DNA from: Oscillatoriaceae cyanobacterium M33_DOE_052
Lineage (GTDB): Bacteria > Cyanobacteriota > Cyanobacteriia > Cyanobacteriales > Laspinemataceae
Assembly: GCA_015296065.1 (NCBI GenBank)
Contig: DVDU01000024.1
Coordinates: forward strand, 1-35,483
DNA: 35,483 nucleotides
Direction of reading: 5' to 3'
The notes below the pieces were generated by a model. It searched no databases and had not been told where the DNA came from. It saw nothing but the letters and a program-made list of their open reading frames with translations. This document shows positions 16,574-24,976 of the stretch, one piece after another; the stretch's first letter is position 1; each line of letters opens with the position of its first letter. A program made the position numbers and the translations under genes.

Positions 16574-17401
16574 TTAAACAGCGATTCTGACTTCTGGGGC
16601 GGCGACTAAATCGCTACTTTTAAAAGTCTGCCCGCGATGGACGAAACCGCAAAATCCATCCTTTTGGGCATCGGGAAGTTTACCGGGTTGGTAGCCATAC
16701 AGCCACATTTTGCTGCGAATTTTCGCTGGTAACTTCACTAAATCGTTGTAGTGGGCATGAACTTTGGTGGGGAAGGGAGAGGTTTCGCAATCGTGGAAAA
16801 TAATATCGGCCCGCTCGTAATATTCTCCCATTTCTTCCCAGCTAATCCGGGTATCTGTAGTAATAAATACCTGGCTGCCATCCATTTCAAAAAACAATCC
16901 ATAACTCGGCATGATAAAATAGCCGTTGTTGACATGCACCACCTTGACGAGATAGAATTTGATGCCTTGCCACAAGAAATCACCGGAGCGGTCTAGAGAC
17001 GCAATAACAGGATTTTTTTTGACTTTATGAACGTTAAAATAGGTGTTTAAATTAGCGATTTCACCTTCAATGGCGCGCATACCTCCAGATAAAGTGCATT
17101 CCCACAGGTCGTCGGCCAAGTCAGCACTGGTGTAAAGGTTGGGTTTCTGGCATCTGGGGTCAAATTTGGTGCTGAAACCGATGTATTCTAAACCACCTAC
17201 GTGATCGGCGTGTAAATGGCTGATGTAAATGTCGGTGATGTCTTGATATGAGAACCCGGCGGCATGGAGGGACAATCTGATATCAGAACCGCAATCAATT
17301 AGGAGTTTATGCCCTAGGTCGTCGGTCAAAATCATATTCGATTGAAAGTTATCGGCGCCGACGGTAAAAGCCGAACCAGAACCCAAAAATATTAATTTCA
17401 T
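16574..17401 (-). CDS. MBL-fold metallo-hydrolase (RNase Z-like subgroup)
   Basis: This 275-residue protein begins MKLIFLGSGSAF, has DCGSD (36-40), and carries the metal motif SHLHADHVGG with H62, H64, D66 and H67. Later metal ligands lie in TTDTRISWEE and FHDCETSP, then HAHYNDL. The arrangement resembles RNase Z and phosphodiesterase-type metallo-beta-lactamases, but the substrate is not evident. The ATG at 17401 is supported by agagga nine bases upstream. The frame stays open 192 bp further upstream, but that stretch includes a palindromic repeat and is not likely coding. It is a single gene with its own upstream region of about 280 bp. Confidence 0.88.
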   Translation of the reverse strand: MKLIFLGSGSAFTVGADNFQSNMILTDDLGHKLLIDCGSDIRLSLHAAGFSYQDITDIYISHLHADHVGGLEYIGFSTKFDPRCQKPNLYTSADLADDLWECTLSGGMRAIEGEIANLNTYFNVHKVKKNPVIASLDRSGDFLWQGIKFYLVKVVHVNNGYFIMPSYGLFFEMDGSQVFITTDTRISWEEMGEYYERADIIFHDCETSPFPTKVHAHYNDLVKLPAKIRSKMWLYGYQPGKLPDAQKDGFCGFVHRGQTFKSSDLVAAPEVRIAV

Positions 17402-17510
17402 GTTAGGTTTCCTCTGAAATGTGAGATACCTTGTTACCGCAAAACGGTAGAGACAATTCTGGAATTGCTCTCTCGTCACCGGTTGTGTACGATCGCCCTT
17501 GCTACCAGAA

Positions 17511-17540
17511 CCGAGATTTGGTTCAGAAACCCGGTTTCTC
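17511..17540. repeat. Interspersed repeat with agaaacccggtttct palindrome
   Basis: This is the second copy of the 30-base element at 13361-13390, differing by one indel and one base. The palindrome lies at 17525-17539, upstream of the MBL-fold gene. Confidence 0.8.
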
Positions 17541-17683
17541 AGCCTGTCCACCCCTCTGTTAGGGCAATTCATCAATTTGACCCCATGCCCCACCGATCGC
17601 TACAACTAGCCTTGTGTTACTGCTGCTTCTGTGTATTGTAGGGGAATTTCGGTGTTGACGGGAAATTTACCTAAGTTCGACAG

Positions 17684-18529
17684 TTAGGCATCAGTTATGA
17701 CCCCATACAGTTCTGGGCGTCGATCGCGGAAAAAGCCAAACGCCGCCCGGGCTCTTGCCACCTCGTCTAAGTCAAACTCAGCGCTGATCGTGCCCTCGTC
17801 GGTTCGCCCCAACTCCGCAACTTTATCCCCATAGTGGTTGGCAATGAATGAGTGACCGTAAAAAGTCTGGCCCCCTTCGGTGCCAATGCGGTTCGCCGCC
17901 ACCACTGGGACGATATTTGCCACCGCATGACCAATCATCACCCGTTGCCAAGGGTCTTTGGTATCTAAATTCGGCGCTTCTGGTTCCGAACCGATCGCCG
18001 TGGGATAGAGCAACACCTGCGCCCCCATCAGCATCAGCGATCGGGCGCATTCGGGAAACCATTGGTCCCAGCAGATGCCCGCGCCCAACACCCCCCACCG
18101 CGTCCGCCACACCCGAAAACCCGTATTTCCTGGACGAAAATAAAACTTTTCTTCATATCCAGGTCCATCGGGGATATGACTTTTGCGGTAAACCCCCAAC
18201 AGGGCACCATCAGCATCGATGACCGCCAGACTGTTGTAATAAACTGGTCCTGCCTGTTCAAAAAATGACACCGGCACTACCACTTCTAATTCTGCAGCCA
18301 GTTGCTGGAAGTGAGCGATCGTCTGATGACCTTCCACCGGTTGCGCCCGATCGAAAAACTCCTCCCGTTCTTCCCGACAGAAATAATGCCCCTCAAACAG
18401 TTCCGGCGGCAAAATCACCTGTGCCCCCAGAGACGCCGCCTCCCGAACCAACTCGCTCACCTGTGTCACATTCGCCACGCGATCGTCACTGAGGGCAGTT
18501 TGAATCGCTGCCACAGTTATTTTACTCAT
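17684..18529 (-). CDS. aguB: N-carbamoylputrescine amidase
   Basis: This 281-residue nitrilase-superfamily enzyme hydrolyses N-carbamoylputrescine to putrescine, CO2 and ammonia. The catalytic triad is visible as E43 (PPELFEGHYF), K116 (YRKSHIPD) and C153 (GAGICWDQWFPE). The segments DGPGYEEKFYFRPGNTGF and VVAANRIGTEGGQTFYGHSF are typical of this subgroup. The ATG at 18529 (MSKITVAAIQ) is chosen. The open frame extends 21 codons further, but those codons are translated heptamer repeat (NYQLSIINYQLSI). It is the second gene of an operon with aguA, 52 bp downstream of it. Confidence 0.95.
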   Translation of the reverse strand: MSKITVAAIQTALSDDRVANVTQVSELVREAASLGAQVILPPELFEGHYFCREEREEFFDRAQPVEGHQTIAHFQQLAAELEVVVPVSFFEQAGPVYYNSLAVIDADGALLGVYRKSHIPDGPGYEEKFYFRPGNTGFRVWRTRWGVLGAGICWDQWFPECARSLMLMGAQVLLYPTAIGSEPEAPNLDTKDPWQRVMIGHAVANIVPVVAANRIGTEGGQTFYGHSFIANHYGDKVAELGRTDEGTISAEFDLDEVARARAAFGFFRDRRPELYGVITDA

Positions 18530-18602
18530 TTGACAATTGATAATTGATAATTGATAATTGATAATTGATAATTGATAATTGTCAATTGTCAATTATCAAT
18601 TG
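18530..18602. repeat. Heptamer repeat (ttgataa/ttgtcaa) between aguA and aguB
   Basis: About ten seven-base units of ttgataa and ttgtcaa type fill the whole gap between the two agu genes and enter the 3' end of aguA. The same unit family flanks aguA on its other side at 19661-19727. Confidence 0.88.
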
Positions 18603-19607
18603 CTCCTGAGTGATGCAGTGAAAACTGCCTCCTCCTGTAAGAATCGCCTTACTAGACAAACCCACCGTGCTACGGTTCGGGAAAAACCGGGCGATTTCCG
18701 CCACAGCTACTTCATCTTGGGGAGAGCCATAAGTAGGAACCACCACACAGTTATTAGAAATATAAAAATTCATATAACTAGCGGGCATCACCTCCCCCGA
18801 ATCATTAAGTATCCTCCCCGGACTGGGTATTTGGTGGACTTCTAGCCGTCGCCCCTGCGCATCCGTAAACTCAGACAAGTCGCGAGCAATTTCTGCCAGC
18901 ACTGGGCCATTCGGGTCGTCCGAGTGGGACGCTGCCATACACAAAACTTTCCCCGGTGCGACAAACCGAGCCAAAGTGTCGATATGGCCATCCGTGTGGT
19001 CATTGAGCAGTCCCTGATTCAGCCATAACACCTTGGACACACCAAAAGCTCTCTTTAGGATAGCTTCAATTTCCGCCTCTGAGGCATTCGGGTTGCGGTT
19101 CGGGTTGAGCAGACAGGAGCGCGTTGTTAGACAAGTGCCCTCCCCATCAAATTCCAAGGCGCCACCTTCCACAACTACCGGAAAGTAAAACTCAGGTACG
19201 CTTAAGAATTTAATGATATTGGCGGCCACTTGGGCATCACCAGGGAAAACATACTTTTCCCCCCAACCGTTGAAATCAAATCGCACCGCCGCCAGTTTCC
19301 CCCCCGGTTCCCGCCGGAAAATCGGCCCGATATCCCGTAGCCAAATATCCCCAAACGGGATGATATGGAAACGAGCCCCCTCAACCCCGATGGCTTGGGC
19401 CGCAGCGGTTTTACCTGCTTCATCCAAAACCAGGATTTCCAGCCTTTCCCCAGATTCTCCCGAACTAATGGCGCGGCATAATTGGACAAATTCCGCTTGT
19501 GCTGCCTCTAAATCCGGCCCCCACTCCTTTTCATGGCTGGGCCATGCCAGCCAACAAGCCTCGTGAGCAACCCATTCCGCTGTTCTTTGTCCTTGGTCAT
19601 TGGTCAT
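18582..19607 (-). CDS. aguA: Agmatine deiminase
   Basis: This 341-residue enzyme converts agmatine to N-carbamoylputrescine plus ammonia, the step before AguB. It has TAEWVAHEACWLAWPSHEKE at the N-terminus, D92 in FGDIWLRDIGP, E147 in VVEGGALEFDGEG, H208 in NDHTDGHIDT and the catalytic C331 in GGGSFHCITQEQ. Length fits the family. Both ends are made from repeat DNA. The start codon and residues MTNDQGQR are translated from a tgaccaa-type heptamer array, and the last residues LIIDN plus the stop come from the ttgataa array. The first residue of the conserved family core is about T9, so the exact start within the array is uncertain. Confidence 0.95.
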   Translation of the reverse strand: MTNDQGQRTAEWVAHEACWLAWPSHEKEWGPDLEAAQAEFVQLCRAISSGESGERLEILVLDEAGKTAAAQAIGVEGARFHIIPFGDIWLRDIGPIFRREPGGKLAAVRFDFNGWGEKYVFPGDAQVAANIIKFLSVPEFYFPVVVEGGALEFDGEGTCLTTRSCLLNPNRNPNASEAEIEAILKRAFGVSKVLWLNQGLLNDHTDGHIDTLARFVAPGKVLCMAASHSDDPNGPVLAEIARDLSEFTDAQGRRLEVHQIPSPGRILNDSGEVMPASYMNFYISNNCVVVPTYGSPQDEVAVAEIARFFPNRSTVGLSSKAILTGGGSFHCITQEQLIIDN

Positions 19608-19727
19608 TGGTCATTTGTCCTTTGTCCTTTGTCCTTTGTCCTTTGTCCTTTGTCCTTTGAATTGACAATTATCAATTATCAATTATCAATTATTCTTTGA
19701 CAATTGTCAATTGTCAATTGTCAAAGG
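19582..19727. repeat. Compound heptamer array upstream of aguA
   Basis: Two heptamer families abut. Units ggtcatt and tttgtcc occupy about 19582-19660, then caattat and caattgt units occupy about 19661-19727. The first family provides the aguA start codon. The array fills nearly all of the 123-bp gap to the TPR-CHAT gene. Confidence 0.88.
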
Positions 19728-19730
19728 ATA

Positions 19731-22349
19731 TTACAGCCAATTGCCCAATAAAATAAATGCCGACCAAAAATAAGGATGACTATAGCGCGGCTGTTGCAGC
19801 AAAGAAAGTTGAGCTAGGCGGAGGGCTTCGGCTTTGGTTATATCAGCCCCGGCGAGCTGGCGGTAAAACTCGCTCATCAATGCTGCTGTGGCTTCGTCGC
19901 TTACAGACCAAAGACTGGCAAGGGTACTGCGGGCTCCAGAACGCAATGCTAGTCCCGCTAAACCCAGAGCCGCTCTGTCATCGCCGCTGGCAGTTTCACA
20001 GGCACTCAAGACTAATAAATCAATAGTATTCTGAGTTGACAACTGGTGTTGCTTAAATAAAAAATCGAAATCTTGCAGGCTAATCCGGCCATCCCAAGTG
20101 AGGAGAAATGTTTCCTCAGCATTAGAGCTGAATTGCCCGTGAGTGGCGAGGTGAACTACACGGAAAGAGCGATTTTTCAACGAGCTATATAATTTATCTC
20201 GAGTAAACTCTTGATTGAGGTATAATGTAGAAGAATCAACATTGGTCGCGATTTCTTCCAATTCCTCTTTCACTGCAGGTAGCTGAGGAAATCCCTGGCG
20301 TGCTTCCGTCAAACCAGCAGCTAAGAGGTTGAGTTTTTCCCCAGCGATGCCCTGGGGAAATAGCTGCAAACCGGGACTGGAGGCAAGGCTGTATTTTTCT
20401 ATGAGGTACTGGCTGCCATCATGGAGAATGGCCATCGGCAAGTTGCGCAAGAAGCGATCGGGCACAAATACCAACGTAGTAATACCGCTGCCATTGAAAT
20501 CCGCCACCGCCGGAGCCACCAGCCAGTCATAAACTTGCCGGGAAAGCCGGAAAAATTCGGCTGGGGAATAACCAGGATGGAGAGAGCCATAGAGTTCTTC
20601 TAGGGTAGCTTCCACTTGGGATTGAGGCACAGCAGTGCTATAGTGGCGTAACGGTTGGCGAGGTAAAGAGAGAATTACTTCTACGCGATCGGGCAAAATA
20701 ATCGGATAAATCGTGGCCGCGTCCGCGTCGATATCATCCAAACTCACCGGCTTAGTATCCAAACAGGCTTCGCGAAAGAAATTATCTAATTCCGCAATTT
20801 GTAACGCTTCCAGCACTTGACGCGCTTGTTTTAATTCCTCTTGGGTAGAATCGGGTCGCAACAGCAAGCTGGCTAGTTCCCGATATAGTGGTTCTACGGT
20901 TTCTTTGAAACTAAACTGCACCAACGGGTTCATCGCCACTAAATCTCCCCGCAAGTTTTGCAGGGCATCAAAAGCCACTTGATAAGCGGAAATCGCCCTT
21001 TTCACATTCCCCTGGGCTTTGTTCACCCGGCCCAGTTGCCAAGCCGATCGAGCCATGATATCAGAACTCTCCACCAGCTTAGCAATCTGTAGCGCTTCCT
21101 CTGTCAGGGTTTGCGCCGAACCTAGCTGCCCCACATCTTCATAGAGATTGCCCAACTCTGTGAGAGCGGTGGCTTGGGCCAGAGTATCCCCCAACTGTTT
21201 TGCTTCTTCCACAGCAGTAGCTAAAATTTGCGCCACTTCTGTAACATCAGTTGGTTTGGGCTTCTGCCCAACTACTAACCTCTGCATCAAACTTTGGGCC
21301 AAATTCAATCGGGCATAAATCCTTGCCCTCCCGTTGGGAAGTTCCGACAGCCGCAATTTAAGCTCAGGGATTAAATTTTGCGCATCCTCCCACTGTGCCA
21401 TTTTCACCAAAAGGCTCAACTGGTTGAGGTCAGATTGCACCCTGGTTAGGGAATCTCCAGACAGCTTTGCCACCTCGCGATAATATTCCAGGGCCACATC
21501 GTACTGTTGTAAATCCCGCGCCACATTGCCGATCGCAAACAGAGTGGCGCCCGTTTCCCCCGGAGACCGCAGGCGGGAGCTAATCTCCCAACTCCGCTCC
21601 AAAATTTCCTTAGATTGCACCAAATCACCACTATTTTGCAGCGCCACCCCCAAACTGCGCAGACTTTTCGCCAGCAACAGAGAATCCTCCTGCCCATGCA
21701 ACTGCTGATGATGAGCTTCTAGCAATGTCCTGGCTCGCCGGTACTGACCCAAAAACTGTAACGCCTGCGCTTGGTTCAGTTGTGCCCCATACTTCCCCGT
21801 TTCATCCCCAGCGCTGGTGTAAGCGGTTTCCGCTTCCATCCAAGTAGCATAAGCCTGGGATGTTTGTCCCTGAGATAACTCCAACTGTCCCCGCACATTC
21901 AGAGCTTGCCCCAGAATATTCAGTTGGCGTGTTGCCGATACTGTAGGGATACCGCTATTGGCAACGGGCTGATTACTTTCTAACAATTTTAGAGCTTTTT
22001 GGTTGCTTTCTCTGGCGCGATCGACCTCCCCCAAAGAAGCATAAGCCGACGCCAGAAAATTCAGCGCCTGCGCTTCATCCAAAAACTCTCCCGCCTCAGC
22101 ATAAGCCACCGCCGCCCGTTCCCAAACCCGCGCCGCCTCCACAAACCGCCCCATTTGATATAACTCCAGTCCCTCATCCAACAGCCCTGGGGCAGTATTC
22201 TCTGACCAAACCCCCCTTTGAAGGGGTTGGGGGGGATTTTGTCCATCAGTTCCGCCCACCGCCAGCGCATCAGTCCCCCCCAACAACACCAGCAACAGAG
22301 GCAAACAAGCCCCCAAACCCCAACCCTTACCAAAAAACTGCATACCCAT
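19731..22349 (-). CDS. Secreted TPR-CHAT domain protein
   Basis: This protein of about 872 residues starts with a signal peptide (MGMQFFGKGWGLGACLPLLL, ending near ALA). Tetratricopeptide-like helical repeats follow from about 45 to 520, and a C-terminal CHAT domain from about 590. CHAT domains have the caspase fold. The probable catalytic dyad is present as His in VVHLATHGQFS (about residue 734) and Cys in VLSACETASGD (about 782), so proteolytic activity is plausible. It is the last gene of an operon behind two TpsA-like adhesins. A GTG at 22367 overlapping the upstream stop by 14 bp is an alternative start, pointing to translational coupling. CHAT-TPR proteins act as peptidases in several conflict systems, but a secreted form may instead process surface proteins (inference). 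Confidence 0.9.
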   Translation of the reverse strand: MGMQFFGKGWGLGACLPLLLVLLGGTDALAVGGTDGQNPPQPLQRGVWSENTAPGLLDEGLELYQMGRFVEAARVWERAAVAYAEAGEFLDEAQALNFLASAYASLGEVDRARESNQKALKLLESNQPVANSGIPTVSATRQLNILGQALNVRGQLELSQGQTSQAYATWMEAETAYTSAGDETGKYGAQLNQAQALQFLGQYRRARTLLEAHHQQLHGQEDSLLLAKSLRSLGVALQNSGDLVQSKEILERSWEISSRLRSPGETGATLFAIGNVARDLQQYDVALEYYREVAKLSGDSLTRVQSDLNQLSLLVKMAQWEDAQNLIPELKLRLSELPNGRARIYARLNLAQSLMQRLVVGQKPKPTDVTEVAQILATAVEEAKQLGDTLAQATALTELGNLYEDVGQLGSAQTLTEEALQIAKLVESSDIMARSAWQLGRVNKAQGNVKRAISAYQVAFDALQNLRGDLVAMNPLVQFSFKETVEPLYRELASLLLRPDSTQEELKQARQVLEALQIAELDNFFREACLDTKPVSLDDIDADAATIYPIILPDRVEVILSLPRQPLRHYSTAVPQSQVEATLEELYGSLHPGYSPAEFFRLSRQVYDWLVAPAVADFNGSGITTLVFVPDRFLRNLPMAILHDGSQYLIEKYSLASSPGLQLFPQGIAGEKLNLLAAGLTEARQGFPQLPAVKEELEEIATNVDSSTLYLNQEFTRDKLYSSLKNRSFRVVHLATHGQFSSNAEETFLLTWDGRISLQDFDFLFKQHQLSTQNTIDLLVLSACETASGDDRAALGLAGLALRSGARSTLASLWSVSDEATAALMSEFYRQLAGADITKAEALRLAQLSLLQQPRYSHPYFWSAFILLGNWL

Positions 22350-22353
22350 AATC

Positions 22354-24966
22354 TTAAAAATCTTCACAACTTGGATATTTTGCCCAGTCCGAACCCTTAG
22401 CAGAGATTACCTCCGCCACTAGATCCACCCGCCCATCAGGATGCACCACCCAGTTACTAGCTTCGATCAAAGATCGAGACTGTCCCTCACCCCACCCCCC
22501 CATCTCCTCCTCTCCCCGTCTCCCAGTCTCCCAATCTCCCAGTCTCCCCGTCTCCCTCTGGGATGATATCACCCGCAAATCTTCCCACAGAGTCTGCCCT
22601 CGCAAAGGTTCTAAGGCATTTTCCGGCAAACCACCCCGCCCAGTAACAGTAAAAGAATTACCCTGTGCCGCCGCACAACCAGTTATTACCCTCTTGCTGG
22701 CATCGATGACATTTGATGGCAATTCTTCTAATCCCGATGAAGGATTAGCATCAAGATTATGAATCGTCACAGTCCCAGAAACCCCAAACTGGGAAGAAGC
22801 CGTAATATCGCTATTACCAGTGGGGAAAGGACGAAACTCAGTCCCAACAATACCTCTAGAGTGAATTTGGATATTGCCCCCCGATCCAGTCATAGCATTG
22901 GCAGTGATATCACTGTTTTCTAAAGCAGCAATAATATCAGCATCAATGCCAATATTACCACCATTCCCAGTTCCTCGCGAAGTCGCCGTAATCAAACCCC
23001 CACCCCTGAGCTGCAACAAATCCGTTTGCAGGATAATATTGCCCCCTTCCCCAGAGTTTGTGGCCGCAGTCAGCCCCCCCAAACCTCCCAGAAATACCTC
23101 ACCAGCATTAATTCTAATATCTCCCCCATTCCCGGTGCCATCATTCCGAGCCGCCACCTGACCTTTATCCGTCACCTGCAAAACCGGCGTATTAATGATA
23201 ATTGTGCCAGAAGTGCCGCTGGGCACCGGACCAATCCCATATAATTGTTGCCTAATTGGCTCCACCATCACCGCCGAAGAAAGGATAACACTAGGATTCG
23301 CCGCACCGGGGAATTCGCCACTAACTTCCACCGCGTCCCTAGCATTGATCGTGAGGCGACCCGCCGCTCCCGTAGCCAGATTGCTAGAAGAAACCACACC
23401 CCCATTGCGCAATATTAACCGCCCGGTGTTGATAGTTAAATTCCCACCCTGTCCCGCATTCAAAGTAGAAGCAGCAATCACGCTGCCTTGAAAAGATACA
23501 GGATTGGCCCCCACCATTTCTATGAAATCTTTGGCATTTACTGTGGTATCCCCGCCCGCACCACTGCCTAAAGTTAGCGCCACAACTGTCGCCCCCTCAA
23601 GGACTTTGATACTCCCTGTGGTAATCGAGATTGCTCCTCCCGTTCCGGCATGGAAAGTAATCGCCCCAATTCTCGTGGGAATCACAGGATTAAGGGGGGA
23701 AACTCCTACTAGCTGCATCTGCTCGCTAATGTTGAAATTCAGATTGCCACCAGGAGCATTACTGAATGTCACAGCAAATATTCCCGCTCCGTCTTCCATC
23801 TGCAAGTAAGGCGCAGTGACATTTACATCACCACCTTTACCATCGCCTACATTTTGGTTAAACAACCCTGTGCGCATCTGGCCATCGCTGGTTTGGCCAA
23901 TAATTTGCACATTGGAATTAGCGATTAACTCTAAAGTCCCAGAGGTATTTTTTCCCTGATTTTCAATTAATATAGCTGAACCCTCGTTCAGGTTGATGTT
24001 ATTACCTATCACAGAAATGCTGCCACTGCCAGTACCGCTAGCATCGACGGCGGCTCGGTTGGTGAGTGCCATATCCCGAAACTCTTGCACTCCTTCATAA
24101 CCCAATCGCCAACCTAAAGGCAATGGGGTGAGACTTACGAATCCTATTCCCACACTACCTAACTCTACCCTCCCCCCCGGTGCGGTGACAACTCCACCAT
24201 CTAAATTCACAGAGCCACCCACGAGGGCGAGGGTTTGTCCTGGTATGACTGCTAAACCGGTGTTGTTATTTCCGGCTCCTTCAATTCTGGCATATATGGC
24301 ATTTGTGGGCATCCTCAAACTATGTCCTACACCCATCACCTGAATTTCTCCAGGACTGTGAAGATTGCCTCCAAACTGCAACCCCAACGGGACGCTGATG
24401 GTCAGTAGTGGCGGTGTTTCTGGATTAATGGCGCTGTAGTCCATGCCATCAGCAAATTTAATGCTGTTGGCGGTACTGCCGATAAACGAACCACCAATAT
24501 TTAAACTGGCATTTAGTCCAAATACGATGCCATTCGGGTTGAGCAGAAATAAACTGGCGTTGCCATTGGCTTTGATTATGCCATCGATTTGGGATATATT
24601 GCCCCCGGTAACTCTGGTGATAATGTTCTCAATTGTGGTGGCATGATCAAACCAGGCGGTGGCTCCCGTGGTGAGGGAAAATTCCCGGAAGCTGTGAAAT
24701 AGGTTACTTCCGGCTTGAGTGCCTCCGGTAATTCTCTCTATATTCCCTTCTCTGGTGATGGCGGAGTTTTGGGGGAGGGTGCCATCCGGTACGATTTGGG
24801 CATTTACGGCTTGAATGACGCTGCCCGATAATACTAAAGTGAAGCCCAGGGTTAATAACCCATAGCCTTTTGTCCAGTAGCTTTTTACCACATCAGCGGT
24901 ATGGGGAAATATGGGGATATTTGGCCAATAGACTCCCCAGCAGAAGCCTTTACTAAATATCTGCAT
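22354..24966 (-). CDS. Filamentous haemagglutinin N-terminal (TpsA-like) adhesin A
   Basis: This large exported protein of about 870 residues begins with a hydrophobic signal (GLLTLGFTLVLSGSVIQAVNAQ). The TPS secretion domain follows, with the family signatures ITGGTQAGSNLFHSFREF, ITRVTGGNISQIDGIIKANG and LFLLNPNGIVFG. The middle is a beta-helix of Gly/Asn-rich repeats. Near the C-terminus, between DLRVISS and EGQSRSLIEA, about 26 residues are translated octamer repeat (RETGRLGDWETGRR). The protein ends in YPSCEDF. The ATG at 24966 has taaggtg six bases upstream; a GTG at 24975 is in frame. It follows its paralogue immediately. No TpsB/FhaC transporter is encoded in the window. Confidence 0.9.
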   Translation of the reverse strand: MQIFSKGFCWGVYWPNIPIFPHTADVVKSYWTKGYGLLTLGFTLVLSGSVIQAVNAQIVPDGTLPQNSAITREGNIERITGGTQAGSNLFHSFREFSLTTGATAWFDHATTIENIITRVTGGNISQIDGIIKANGNASLFLLNPNGIVFGLNASLNIGGSFIGSTANSIKFADGMDYSAINPETPPLLTISVPLGLQFGGNLHSPGEIQVMGVGHSLRMPTNAIYARIEGAGNNNTGLAVIPGQTLALVGGSVNLDGGVVTAPGGRVELGSVGIGFVSLTPLPLGWRLGYEGVQEFRDMALTNRAAVDASGTGSGSISVIGNNINLNEGSAILIENQGKNTSGTLELIANSNVQIIGQTSDGQMRTGLFNQNVGDGKGGDVNVTAPYLQMEDGAGIFAVTFSNAPGGNLNFNISEQMQLVGVSPLNPVIPTRIGAITFHAGTGGAISITTGSIKVLEGATVVALTLGSGAGGDTTVNAKDFIEMVGANPVSFQGSVIAASTLNAGQGGNLTINTGRLILRNGGVVSSSNLATGAAGRLTINARDAVEVSGEFPGAANPSVILSSAVMVEPIRQQLYGIGPVPSGTSGTIIINTPVLQVTDKGQVAARNDGTGNGGDIRINAGEVFLGGLGGLTAATNSGEGGNIILQTDLLQLRGGGLITATSRGTGNGGNIGIDADIIAALENSDITANAMTGSGGNIQIHSRGIVGTEFRPFPTGNSDITASSQFGVSGTVTIHNLDANPSSGLEELPSNVIDASKRVITGCAAAQGNSFTVTGRGGLPENALEPLRGQTLWEDLRVISSQRETGRLGDWETGRRGEEEMGGWGEGQSRSLIEASNWVVHPDGRVDLVAEVISAKGSDWAKYPSCEDF
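22518..22557. repeat. Octamer repeat gtctccc(a/c) inside adhesin A
   Basis: Five contiguous eight-base units (gtctccca, gtctccca, atctccca, gtctcccc, gtctccct) lie inside the reading frame of adhesin A. Their left flank, ccctcacccc, resembles the left terminus of the hairpin element found at the same site of adhesin B. Confidence 0.85.
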
Positions 24967-24976
24967 ACGGATCACC

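Noticed and set aside
17402-17593. N-terminal extension of the MBL-fold protein
   Set aside because: The frame is open, but it crosses a palindromic interspersed repeat. The family start MKLIFLGSG has a good ribosome site at 17401.
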